Below are positions 29,439-38,628 of a stretch of 64,000 nt of DNA, in pieces. The stretch lies in assembly GCF_026967935.1 (NCBI RefSeq), contig NZ_JAPVBL010000004.1, forward strand, positions 124,001-188,000, in the 5' to 3' direction. Source of the DNA: Modestobacter sp. VKM Ac-2982. GTDB lineage: Bacteria > Actinomycetota > Actinomycetes > Mycobacteriales > Geodermatophilaceae. Position 1 is the first letter of the stretch. Each line of letters starts with the position of its first letter. The translations under genes and the position numbers were made by a program. The notes under the pieces were generated by a model. That model worked only from the letters and a program-made list of their open reading frames with translations, ran no database searches and was not told the DNA's origin.

Positions 29439-29510
29439 CCTGCCTCATGGCCCGCCGCCGTCCGCAGCGGCCCTGTTCCCTCGCGGCGCGTGCAGGCCTA
29501 CGGTGCGCTC

Positions 29511-29942
29511 GTGGACCCGTGGGCGGAGACCGAGCCAGGCGTGCTGGTGCTGCCGTCGGGGCGCCGGGTCCGCGGTCGCGGCCTGCGCCGGCCGTTGCCC
29601 GAGGGCGGTGCGACGCCCACGTACGGCCTCTACCTGCTGGGCCGGCCCCCGTGTCCCGTCCCCTGGACCACCCGCTGGGTGTGCTGGCCGGACTTCCGGT
29701 TGCCCACCGCCCCCGGCGACCTGCACGAGGCGTTGGGTGAGCTGTGGCAGCGGGCGGGGACCGAGCGGGTCGAGGTCGCGTGCGCGGGCGGCACCGGTCG
29801 CACCGGGACGGCGCTGGCCTGCCTGGCCGTCCTGGACGGACTCCCCCCGGCCCGGGCGGTCGCCTTCGTGCGGGGGCACTACCGCCGGCACGCGGTGGAG
29901 ACCCGCGGCCAGGTGCGCTTCGTCGCCCGGTTCGGCGCCTGA
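29511..29942 (+). CDS. Protein-tyrosine-phosphatase-like protein
   Basis: A 143-residue protein of a small actinobacterial phosphatase-like family: VDPWAETEPGVLVLPSGRRVRGRGLR at the start, WVCWPDFRLP (a WPD-loop-like segment) in the middle and the P-loop C91-AGGTG-R97 (CX5R) near residue 91. The usual His before the catalytic Cys is Ala here. A dual-specificity or tyrosine phosphatase activity is likely but unproven. GTG 29511 matches the family start; GTG 29490 is an alternative. Divergent from the thioesterase, convergent with ettA. Confidence 0.7.
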   Translation: MDPWAETEPGVLVLPSGRRVRGRGLRRPLPEGGATPTYGLYLLGRPPCPVPWTTRWVCWPDFRLPTAPGDLHEALGELWQRAGTERVEVACAGGTGRTGTALACLAVLDGLPPARAVAFVRGHYRRHAVETRGQVRFVARFGA

Positions 29943-29973
29943 CGCAGGCCGGACACCGAAGGCCACCACGCGA

Positions 29974-30012
29974 CGACGGCCGGCCGGAGCGAAGCGCTCC
30001 GACCGGCCGTCG
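29974..30012. terminator. 18-bp hairpin after the phosphatase-like gene
   Basis: CGACGGCCGGCCGGAGCG and its complement, with a single C/A mismatch and the loop AAG, lie 31 bases past the plus-strand stop. Likely terminator for the phosphatase-like gene, adjoining the separate ettA 3' element. Confidence 0.6.
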
Positions 30013-30024
30013 AGGTCCCGCCGG

Positions 30025-30055
30025 CCCCGCTGCAGGGGGGGCAGCGGGGTCCTTC
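30025..30055 (-). terminator. 3'-end hairpin element, copy 2 (short form)
   Basis: A 9-bp stem, CCCCGCTGC with GCAGCGGGG, directly past the ettA stop, preceded in the direction of ettA transcription by GAAGGACC. It is the outer part of the element at 6483-6540 and 62678-62735 with the inner GCCACGAG segment missing. Confidence 0.6.
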
Positions 30056-30056
30056 G

Positions 30057-31727
<1,671 letters not shown>

Positions 31728-31841
31728 TGAGTGGGAGCCTTCCGTCGGGTCGCGAGTGGGGGCGGGGCGGGGCAGCCGTGCTCGGCGGGCACCGGCCCCG
31801 CCCCCTGCGTTCTCAGCTCCGATCCTCCCAGCCGGGGAGGC

Positions 31842-32369
31842 TCACGTCAGCGCCGGGACCGCCGGCTCCTCGGACGTGACCTCGGAGTCTGTGCTGTGCA
31901 ACGTCTCCGACCCCCCGGTGTAGTCCGTGGGCCGGTGGGCGTACGGGTCCTCGGTCGACGACGCGTCCTCACCCGGCTCCTGCGGGGAGGCGAGCCCGGC
32001 GGACCGGTCGACGCGCGGCGGCCGGGTGAAGTCCGACCAGCCGCGGGCGAGGTTCAACCCGACCGCGATCGCCTTGATCCGGTTGGCGCTGCGGCGCCCC
32101 GTCTCGCTCTCCCAGGACTCGGTCAGCAGGTTGCCGACGACGACCACCGGGTCGCCCTTGGTCACGCTGCGGGCCACGTTGCCGCCCAGCTCGTTCCAGC
32201 AGGCCACGTCGATCCACAGCGTGGCGCCGTCGATGAAGCCCTTGGTCTCCTCGTCCCAGCGGCGGGAGGTGGAGGCCATCCGGAAGTTGGTCACCGACCC
32301 GTTGCTGGTCCGGTTCTGGCGCGGGACGTCGACCACGTTGCCGACGACGTGCAGAGGGGTGTCGTTCAC
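31842..32369 (-). CDS. Single-stranded DNA-binding protein paralogue
   Basis: A 175-residue OB-fold SSB: LHVVGNVVDVPRQNRTSNGSVTNFRMASTSRRWD, WIDVACWNELGGNVARSVTKGDPVVVVGNLLTESWE. The C-terminal tail is acidic but ends in EEPAVPALT and lacks the DDDIPF-type tip that recruits partner proteins in housekeeping SSB. It is therefore probably a second, specialised SSB, like the mycobacterial gene next to ettA. GTG 32369 has GAGGAG upstream. The gap to ettA is 114 bp. Confidence 0.85.
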   Translation of the reverse strand: MNDTPLHVVGNVVDVPRQNRTSNGSVTNFRMASTSRRWDEETKGFIDGATLWIDVACWNELGGNVARSVTKGDPVVVVGNLLTESWESETGRRSANRIKAIAVGLNLARGWSDFTRPPRVDRSAGLASPQEPGEDASSTEDPYAHRPTDYTGGSETLHSTDSEVTSEEPAVPALT

Positions 32370-32569
32370 GGTGCTCCTCAGGGTGCGGTCCCCGGCGACC
32401 TGCCGGGCTGGGACCACCGTGGAGCGCAGCGGCGGGCCAGGACAGGCGTCCGGCTGGACTGTGGACACGCCCGCCCGCTGTGGACGGCCGACACCGAGCA
32501 GTCGGTGCCGACCGCTACGCCCCCGGTTCCGGCACGACGCCCCGGTCCGATGCGATGATCTGGCCGCGA

Positions 32570-32645
32570 GCGCCCGTAGCTCAGTGGATAGAGCAGGTGC
32601 CTTCTAAGCACTTGGTCGCAGGTTCGATCCCTGCCGGGCGCGCCA
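32570..32645 (+). tRNA. tRNA-Arg (anticodon UCU)
   Basis: A complete cloverleaf: acceptor GCGCCCG pairs with CGGGCGC, discriminator G, and an encoded CCA at 32643-32645. The D arm is GCTCAGTGGATAGAGC, the anticodon stem GGTGC/GCACT encloses CTTCTAA with anticodon TCT, and the T arm is GCAGG-TTCGATC-CCTGC. It reads AGA (and by wobble AGG), rare codons in this GC-rich genome. Single gene; no integrase or attachment-site remnant is seen at its 3' end. Confidence 0.96.
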
Positions 32646-32660
32646 CTGGCTGCCCTTCCC

Positions 32661-33074
32661 TCAGGCGGGCCGGTAGCCCTCCACGCCGACGGCGAGGTCG
32701 CCGTCGCGTGGGTCGGCGGTGAAGACCAGGACCGCCTCCCGCCGGCTGTCCGGGGGGACGTAGGAGATGCTGGCCGACGCCTGTTCCACCTGCCGTCCGT
32801 CTCGCGCCAGCTCGCCGCCGAGGTGGACAGCCTCGGCCGTGGTGCCGCCGTCGTTGGTGACCTCGAGGCGCACCTCGTACCCGGTGCCCACGAGCCGGAC
32901 GTCCGTGACCTCGACAGCCAGGTCCGGTCCGCTGTCCCGCACCGCGAGGGCCTGGTAGCCGAGGAAGGCGACCAGCAACAACACCAGCAGCCCGCCCAGC
33001 CCGCCCGCGGCGTACTCGGCCGCCGACGTGCCACCGTGCTCCGTGCTCTCGGTGTCCTCGTCCGGATCAGACAC
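32661..33074 (-). CDS. TIGR02588 family protein
   Basis: A 137-residue protein of the TIGR02588 family. One TM helix (AGGLGGLLVLLLVAFLGYQALAV, about residues 22-46) follows an acidic N-terminus and is followed by an extracytoplasmic beta-sandwich-like domain (LAVEVTDVRLVGTGYEVRLEVTNDGGTTAEAVHLGGEL, SYVPPDSRREAVLVF). Function unknown. GTG 33074 lies 12 bases after the TIGR02587 gene stop with GAGAGGG between them; the two genes always tend to occur together. Confidence 0.85.
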   Translation of the reverse strand: MSDPDEDTESTEHGGTSAAEYAAGGLGGLLVLLLVAFLGYQALAVRDSGPDLAVEVTDVRLVGTGYEVRLEVTNDGGTTAEAVHLGGELARDGRQVEQASASISYVPPDSRREAVLVFTADPRDGDLAVGVEGYRPA

Positions 33075-33086
33075 AGGTCCCTCTCG

Positions 33087-33887
33087 TCACAGGATGAGCC
33101 GGGCCACCGCGGCACCCAGGCCAGCGGGGAGAGCGAGCACGACCGTCTCGGTGACCACCATGACCAGGCCGGTGTCGTCGAAGCGGCCGAGTGCCCACAG
33201 GAGGTAGGCCGAGAGGCACAGCGCCACCGCGTAGCCGACCAGGGTGAAGCCCACGAAGGCCCGGATCGGGCCGTCGTCGTGCTCCTGCCCACCGAAGCCG
33301 ACCTGGTAGACGAACGCGTGCATCAGCGCGAGGGTGGTGCCGACGAGGGCCAGCGTGTGCCAGGGGGTCATCGTGGCCGCCAGCAGGACGATCTCCTCCG
33401 TCGGCGCCAGACTGGCCGCGAACACGACCGCACCGGCCGCCATGAGGAAGACCTCGTGGCCGTACCCGGACCTGGCCGGGGAGGATCCGCCCTCGCCGAG
33501 CTGGGCCCGGGCGTACGAGGCGCCGACCGCGGCCGGCAGCAGGGCGAGTCCGAGGATCGACGTCGCGTCTCGCCAGTCCCGGAGCCAGTCCAGGACGCCC
33601 AGTGTGGTCAGGACGACCGCGGCGGCAACGGCCGCGGCGAGGAACGCCACGCCCGCGTCCACCGAAGCGGCCCGCCAACCGCCCCCGGCGATGCCGAGGC
33701 GACGGGCGAGGCCGACCACCAGCAGGACCGTCCCGACGGTGAGGACGAGGAGCCGGTGGCGGTCGATGCTCAGGCTGAGCCGCCACACCTCCATCGTCAT
33801 CAGCACGGGCAGGGCGAACAGCAGAGCCCCGCCGACCGCACGGCCGAACCCCTGGGCCAGGCGGCGGGTCTCGGTCTGCGGTGGCAT
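33087..33887 (-). CDS. TIGR02587 family membrane protein
   Basis: A 266-residue integral membrane protein with about seven hydrophobic helices, of the TIGR02587 family: FGRAVGGALLFALPVLMTMEVWRLSLSIDRHRLL at residues 13-46, then ILGLALLPAAVGASYARAQLG and a C-terminal MVVTETVVLALPAGLGAAVARL. Function unknown in all species I know. Forms a two-gene operon with the TIGR02588 gene. ATG start at 33887. Confidence 0.85.
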   Translation of the reverse strand: MPPQTETRRLAQGFGRAVGGALLFALPVLMTMEVWRLSLSIDRHRLLVLTVGTVLLVVGLARRLGIAGGGWRAASVDAGVAFLAAAVAAAVVLTTLGVLDWLRDWRDATSILGLALLPAAVGASYARAQLGEGGSSPARSGYGHEVFLMAAGAVVFAASLAPTEEIVLLAATMTPWHTLALVGTTLALMHAFVYQVGFGGQEHDDGPIRAFVGFTLVGYAVALCLSAYLLWALGRFDDTGLVMVVTETVVLALPAGLGAAVARLIL

Positions 33888-33997
33888 CGCGCTCCCTCGC
33901 CGGCATCAGGTGGTCCCGCGGTTGCGGTCGGAGTCCGGGGACCGGGTCGGGCGACCGGCTGCACGAGCCCCCGAGCCCGTTCAGCCGCCGGAACGCA

Positions 33998-34039
33998 GTC
34001 GGTCGGTGGGGCGCAGACCTCGCAGCCCCACCGACCGAC
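33998..34039 (-). terminator. 15-bp perfect hairpin after the small lipoprotein gene
   Basis: GTCGGTCGGTGGGGC pairs exactly with GCCCCACCGACCGAC around a 12-base loop. It sits 24 bases beyond the stop of the 57-residue lipoprotein gene and upstream of the TIGR02587 gene, separating the two transcripts. Confidence 0.7.
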
Positions 34040-34063
34040 CCAGCTGTCGCGACCGGACGAGTC

Positions 34064-34237
34064 CTACTCGTCCTCCTCCTCTTCGAGGACGTCACCCTCC
34101 TCGACCACGCCGGTGTCCTCGACGCCCTCGTCCTCACTTCCGCAAGCGGTCATGGTGAACGACGCGGCGGCGATGGCGACGCCGGCGGCGGCGGAGCGCC
34201 ACCGGTTGCGGCGTGCAGGCAGTGAGATGCTGGTCAT
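34064..34237 (-). CDS. Tiny acidic lipoprotein
   Basis: A 57-residue predicted lipoprotein: a basic n-region (MTSISLPARRNRWRS), a short hydrophobic core and the lipobox MTAC at about residues 31-34, leaving a mature peptide of only about 24 residues that is almost entirely Gly, Val, Asp and Glu (EEGDVLEEEEDE at the end). ATG 34237 follows GAGGAGAACG, an excellent ribosome binding site, and a terminator hairpin follows the stop, which together argue for a real gene. No homologue is recognised. It could be a small surface or metal-binding peptide. Confidence 0.65.
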   Translation of the reverse strand: MTSISLPARRNRWRSAAAGVAIAAASFTMTACGSEDEGVEDTGVVEEGDVLEEEEDE

Positions 34238-34404
34238 CGTTCTCCTCGGGTCGGTCGGCCATGGCCGACGTCGGATGTGCGCCCGGCCGACATGCCCGGC
34301 CTCCGGCAGCCCCAATCCCGGATCGCTGCCGTCGTCACGAATCCGCAAGGAACGTCGTCACGGACCGCGACGCCCGAGGGCCCGGCGCGGGCCCCGTCGG
34401 GCGG

Positions 34405-34734
34405 TCAGCCTGCGCAGGACGTCTCGGGGCCGCGGGATCGGGCGGCGTGGCTCGGCTCGCGACCCGGGACGAACCGGCCGTCGGCGAGGTCGGCCACGAC
34501 CACCTCGAGGTGGGCGTCGGCCGCTTCCGGCGCCTCGCGCCAGACCAGGCCGCCGTCCCCGTCTGGGGCGTACCTGCCTCGGTCTGCTCGTCGACCGGGG
34601 CGACGACGACGTTGCCCGCTGCGCTGACGGCTGCGCCGTCCTCCTCCAGCATCGCCTGCAGTGCGGCGCGTGGGCGTCCCCTGCTGCCTGGCGGTGGCCA
34701 ACTGGTCGGGTCCGGCCTCGTTGGTCTCCTCCAT
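34405..34734 (-). pseudogene. Decayed gene, possible Tp34/Fe2+-transport-like protein
   Basis: The frame starting at ATG 34734 opens with MEETNEAGPDQLATARQQG and later reads YAPDGDGGLVWREAPEAA and HLEVVVADLADGRFVPG, all protein-like. The middle (about 34575-34670) makes sense only in another frame, where it reads MLEEDGAAVSAAGNVVV. After FVPG at 34462 the similarity stops and a junk tail ends at 34405. So two compensating frameshifts and a 3' truncation are inferred. The VVVAD...GRFVPG pattern recalls the Tp34-type periplasmic iron-transport family, but this is a weak match. No good ribosome binding site is present. Confidence 0.5.
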
Positions 34735-34919
34735 GGGCGGCGTCACCGCCGCTGTCGCCCGGTCTCCGACAACTCGTCCTGCGGGCACGGCTGGCTCCTC
34801 CCGGTGAGGGGTCGGTGCTCCTCCTGCGCACCGCCGACGACTCCGGCACCCCGGCTCCGTCACGCGAACGACAGCAGGACCGGGTGTCCCATCACCGGAT
34901 CGGTGGTAGCTCAGGTGCC

Positions 34920-35699
34920 ATGGCTGTGGCACCGGATCCCGACGAGATCTACGCCCGCGCGCGCAAGGAGGGGCACCGGCGGCTCTACATGCCGCCACTG
35001 GAACAGGTGAGCACCGGCTTCATCGCGGGCGTCACGATCGTCTTCGGGATCGTGGCCCTGGGCGTGATCGTGGCGTTGCTGGACTCGGCGATGGGCGAGC
35101 GGCCCGCCGAGGTGGTGGGCGCCATCGGTTTCTCGTTCGGGGTCGTCTTCCTCATCGTCGGGCGGACCGAGCTGTTCAGCGAGAACTTCTTCGACCCGGT
35201 GGCGGCCGCGATCGAGGAAGGCGGCGTGCGGGTCTGGGTCCGCATGGTGCGGCTGTGGGGCACCATCCTGCTGCTCAACCTCATCGGCGGCGCGGTGCTG
35301 GTCGGGGTCATGACGGTCGAGGGCGCCCTGCCCGGCGATGCCGATCAGGTGCTGGTGCACCTCGCCGAGGGCACCGCGGCGCTCGGCTGGGCCCCGACCC
35401 TCGCCCGGGCCGTCCTCGCCGGGGCGCTGGTGACCCTCCTCTCCTACATGCTCAAGGCGGTCAACTCGGTCAGCGCCCGCATCCTGGTCAGCGCGATGGT
35501 GGGCTTCTTCCTCGCCCTCGGCCCCTTCGACCACGCCGCCGTCTCGGGCCTGCAGATCCTCTTCGGCGTCTGGTTGTCCGATGCGGTCACCTACGTCGAC
35601 CTGCTCCGCAACGTCGGGCTGGCCACGGTGGGCAACCTCGCCGGTGGTCTGCTGCTGATCACCTTGACGCACACGGCACAGGTCAAGAGCTCTCGGTGA
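34920..35699 (+). CDS. Formate/nitrite transporter family protein
   Basis: A 259-residue membrane protein of the FNT (FocA/NirC) family with six TM helices. Visible: LYMPPLEQVSTGFIAGVTIVFGIVALG, IGFSFGVVFLIVGRTELFSENFFDPV (the conserved re-entrant segment, TM2-3), RLWGTILLLNLIGGAVLV, and AVNSVSARILVSAMVGFFLALGPFDHAAVSG. FNT channels move small monovalent anions; the atypical branch (YfdC-like) lacks an assigned substrate. ATG 34920 was chosen because family similarity begins just after it; the ribosome binding site is poor. Confidence 0.88.
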   Translation: MAVAPDPDEIYARARKEGHRRLYMPPLEQVSTGFIAGVTIVFGIVALGVIVALLDSAMGERPAEVVGAIGFSFGVVFLIVGRTELFSENFFDPVAAAIEEGGVRVWVRMVRLWGTILLLNLIGGAVLVGVMTVEGALPGDADQVLVHLAEGTAALGWAPTLARAVLAGALVTLLSYMLKAVNSVSARILVSAMVGFFLALGPFDHAAVSGLQILFGVWLSDAVTYVDLLRNVGLATVGNLAGGLLLITLTHTAQVKSSR

Positions 35700-36037
35700 C
35701 GCCACCCCGCGGCGACTGGGTCCCGGGGCACTGGCCGCCGAGCAGGTCAGACCGGCACGCGCCCCGGTGCGGACGCCCCGTCACCGCGACGACCCGACGT
35801 CCGGGCGGTGACCGGGCACCCGCCCGGTGAGCAGGTGGCCACGCCCGCGAACCGGTGCGACGACGGTGCGGGGCAAGGGCTGTCGCCTTCGCGAGTGAGG
35901 GCGTCGCCGGTACCCGGCTCGTCCCGAACAGCCGCGTGCGACAACCGGACATGCAGGTCCGCCGGCGTCCCCGGTGCGCTGCCGGCGACGAGACGGTGCG
36001 GAGCTCGGACGACCTGCCAGCGGCCTACGCTGCCGAC
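35700..36037. other. Intergenic region without a gene
   Basis: 338 bases between the FNT gene and the GAF-ANTAR gene. No convincing reading frame on either strand. It contains a hairpin at 35801-35827 and presumably the promoter of the GAF-ANTAR gene, but I can identify no clear -35/-10 elements. Confidence 0.5.
35801..35827 (+). terminator. Hairpin downstream of the FNT gene
   Basis: CCGGGCGG and CCGCCCGG form an 8-bp stem with an 11-base loop about 100 bases beyond the FNT stop. Candidate terminator. Confidence 0.4.
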
Positions 36038-36772
36038 ATGTCCGCAGCCCAAATTCCAACCGGTGCCGACTCGGATCACCACGGTCGGATGCCCGACGGC
36101 CTCGGGGACGTGATGGGCCGGATCGCCCGCACGCTCCAGGAGGAGCACGGCGACGTGGGCCGCACGCTCGAGTCGATCACCAACGCGGCGGTCGACACGG
36201 TGCCTGGCGCGGACATGGCCAGCGTCAGCCTGGTCGTCCGCCGCCGGGTCGAGCCGCAGGCCGCCACCAGCGAGCAGGCCCAGCAGATCGACGCCCTGCA
36301 GGCCGAGTTCGACGAGGGGCCCTGCCTGGACGCCCTCCGCGAGGAGCAGACCGTCCGGGTCGACGACCTCGCCAGCGAGTCCCGCTGGCCCCGCTTCGCC
36401 GCCGAGGCCTCCCGGCGGGGAGCCGGCAGCATGCTGAGCTTCCAGCTGTTCACCGAGGGCGACAACCTGGGTGCCCTGAACCTCTACGCCCAGGAGTCCC
36501 ACTCCTTCGACGCCGACTCGGAGTCCGTGGGGCAGATCTTCGCCTCGCACGCCGCCATCGCGCTGTCCGCAGCCCGGCAGGAGTCGAACCTGCGTTCCGC
36601 CATGGACAGCCGCGACCTGATCGGCCAGGCCAAGGGCATCCTGATGGAGCGGCACCGGCTGACCGCCGCGCAGGCCTTCGAGCTGCTGGTGCGGGCGTCG
36701 TCGCACACCAACCGCAAACTGCTCGACGTGGCCGAGGAGCTGACCAGCACCGGGGCCATGACGACCGACTGA
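36038..36772 (+). CDS. GAF-ANTAR transcription antitermination regulator
   Basis: A 244-residue protein with an N-terminal GAF domain (about residues 25-170; note EFDEGPCLDALREEQTVRVDDLASESRWPRFA) and a C-terminal ANTAR RNA-binding domain (about 180-238) containing RDLIGQAKGILMERHRLTAAQAFELLVRASSHTNRKLLDVAEEL. ANTAR proteins bind paired stem-loops in mRNA leaders and prevent termination. Actinobacteria carry many such GAF-ANTAR proteins; the signal and target are unknown. ATG 36038 fits the family. Confidence 0.9.
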   Translation: MSAAQIPTGADSDHHGRMPDGLGDVMGRIARTLQEEHGDVGRTLESITNAAVDTVPGADMASVSLVVRRRVEPQAATSEQAQQIDALQAEFDEGPCLDALREEQTVRVDDLASESRWPRFAAEASRRGAGSMLSFQLFTEGDNLGALNLYAQESHSFDADSESVGQIFASHAAIALSAARQESNLRSAMDSRDLIGQAKGILMERHRLTAAQAFELLVRASSHTNRKLLDVAEELTSTGAMTTD

Positions 36773-36779
36773 CCGCCGC

Positions 36780-37841
36780 TCAGGCGGCGCGGCGCTCCCC
36801 CGGTGCCACCCAGCCGATCGCCGGCGCGACGTGCCGCACCACCGTCTCCAGCAGGTGGGCGTTGTACTCGACGCCGAGCATGTTCGGCACGGTGAGCAGC
36901 AACGTGTCGGCGTCCCGGACGGCGGCGTCCTTGGCCAGCTCCTCGGCCAGCTGGTCGGGCTCACCGACGTAGCTCTTGCCGAACCGGGCCCGCACGCCCT
37001 CCAGGAGGCCGACCTGGTCGTCGCCACCCTGCCCCGAGCCGAAGTACTGCCGGTCGGTGTCGGTGGTGATCGGCAGGACGCTGCGGCTGACCGAGACCCG
37101 CGGCTCGTGCGCCCAGCCGGCGTCGGCCCAGGCCGCGCGGTACAGCGCGATCTGCTCGGCCTGCAGCTGGTCGAAGGGCACCCCGGTGTCCTCGGACAGC
37201 AGCGTCGAGCTCATCAGGTTCATCCCCTGCTGTGCGGTCCAGACCGCGGTCTGCCGGGTGCCCGACCCCCACCAGATCCGCTGCCGGAGGCCCGGGGACT
37301 GCGGCTGGACGGCGAGCCGCCCGGACGCCCCGCCGGTCATCCGCGGGTCCGCGTCCACGACGGTGGCCCCGCTGATCGCGGCGAGGAACAGCGCGGTCTT
37401 CTCCCGGGCCACATCTGCGTCGCTGCCGCCGTCGGCCGGCACGTAGCCGAAGGCCTCCGAGCCGCGCAGCGCCGTCTCCGGCGATCCGCGGCTCACGCCG
37501 AGCTGCAGGCGGCCCGCGCTGAGCGGGTCGCCCGCGCTGAGCAGGTCGGCGGCCGCGGCCTCCTCGGCCATGTACAGCGGGTTCTCGTACCGCATGTCGA
37601 TGACGCCGGTGCCCAGCTCGATCCGGCTGGTGCGCATCGCCATCGCGGTCAGCAGCGGGAAGGGCGAGGCCAGCTGTCGGGCGAAGTGGTGCACTCGCAC
37701 GTAAGCGCCGTCCAGGCCCAGCTCCTCGGCGGCCACCGCCAGTTCGACGCTCTGCACCAGGGCGTCCCGCCCGGTCCGCACCTGCGAGCCCGGGATGGGC
37801 TGCCAGTGCCCGAAGGACAGGAAACCGATCCGCTTGTCCAC
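36780..37841 (-). CDS. LLM-class flavin-dependent oxidoreductase
   Basis: A 353-residue bacterial luciferase-like (alpha/beta barrel) monooxygenase or F420/FMN-dependent oxidoreductase: [53 protein letters not shown] at the start, then [32 protein letters not shown] and [11 protein letters not shown]. Which cofactor is used cannot be read; note that fbiC for F420 synthesis lies at 45872. GTG 37841 gives good spacing from GAGAGG; GTG 37850 is the alternative. Convergent with the GAF-ANTAR gene with a 7-bp gap. Confidence 0.88.
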   Translation of the reverse strand: MDKRIGFLSFGHWQPIPGSQVRTGRDALVQSVELAVAAEELGLDGAYVRVHHFARQLASPFPLLTAMAMRTSRIELGTGVIDMRYENPLYMAEEAAAADLLSAGDPLSAGRLQLGVSRGSPETALRGSEAFGYVPADGGSDADVAREKTALFLAAISGATVVDADPRMTGGASGRLAVQPQSPGLRQRIWWGSGTRQTAVWTAQQGMNLMSSTLLSEDTGVPFDQLQAEQIALYRAAWADAGWAHEPRVSVSRSVLPITTDTDRQYFGSGQGGDDQVGLLEGVRARFGKSYVGEPDQLAEELAKDAAVRDADTLLLTVPNMLGVEYNAHLLETVVRHVAPAIGWVAPGERRAA

Positions 37842-38136
37842 TGCACTCACCTCTCGTCGTCTGCCCTGCGGCCAGCGCCGGCAGGCCCGGGAGTGTTCCC
37901 GAGGGCACCGGCGCTGACGGTGCGGGGAGCTGCCCCGGACCTCGAGCCGTCGGCGGTCGACCGCGTCGACCGGGACCTCGCCGGCCACGTCGCCTTCTCG
38001 CCGGGGATCACGGTGGCTGCATGATCGACGGCACGGGCGTACGGTTGGGCGCCTGGTCGAACCACCGGCCGTACCGCCCGCTGGTGGGGCCGTGCGCGTC
38101 GGAACCTCGACTCCCGGGCCCCGGTTGGGACTCGCC

Positions 38137-38550
38137 ATGTCGCTGCTGATGACCACCGAACCACTGCAGACCACCGGACCGGATGGGTCCGAGGAGCTCG
38201 TCGTCTCGGTCGACTGGGTGCACGCCACCATCGTCTTGCGCGGCGAGCTGGACCGGGACTCCGCTCACCACCTGACCGGTGCGGTGGAGGCCCTGGCTGC
38301 CACCAGCCACTCCTGTTGGGTGATCGACACCGCCGAGGTCACCTGGTGTGACGTCGGCGGGCTCCGAGGCCTGGCCAGCGCACATGCGCTGGCCGTGGAC
38401 TCGGGCCGGGAACTCCGGCTCACCGGCACTCCCCGCTGCGTCGACCGGCTGCTCCGGCTCAGTGGTCTCGACCTGCTGATCGCCGACACCGCACGACGAG
38501 GGCGCACACCGCTCCGGAGCGTCGGGTGTGACACACCGCGGGCGGTGTGA
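38137..38550 (+). CDS. STAS-domain protein without the usual phosphosite
   Basis: A 137-residue protein with a STAS fold typical of anti-sigma factor antagonists: VDWVHATIVLRGELDRDSAHHLTGAVEAL, then CWVIDTAEVTWCDVGGLRGLASAHALAVDSGRELRLTG. In active antagonists the loop reads D-S-S/T-G with a phosphorylated Ser or Thr; here it is D72-V-G-G75, so it cannot be regulated by an anti-sigma kinase in the standard way. It may be a constitutive binder or a structural partner. ATG 38137 was chosen; no strong ribosome binding site is seen. Confidence 0.75.
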   Translation: MSLLMTTEPLQTTGPDGSEELVVSVDWVHATIVLRGELDRDSAHHLTGAVEALAATSHSCWVIDTAEVTWCDVGGLRGLASAHALAVDSGRELRLTGTPRCVDRLLRLSGLDLLIADTARRGRTPLRSVGCDTPRAV

Positions 38551-38628
38551 CGAGAGAGGTCATCCATCACCCAACGTGACGGCACGAACACATCTCGATC
38601 GGCCGGGTTCCACGGTTGAGCGGGCTCG

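Noticed and set aside
32570-32645. Integration site of a mobile element at the tRNA-Arg gene
   Set aside because: No integrase, direct repeat of the tRNA 3' end or foreign-looking genes nearby.
35683-35952. 89-residue minus-strand frame after the FNT gene
   Set aside because: Arg/Pro/Gly-rich shadow composition with no ribosome binding site or family similarity.
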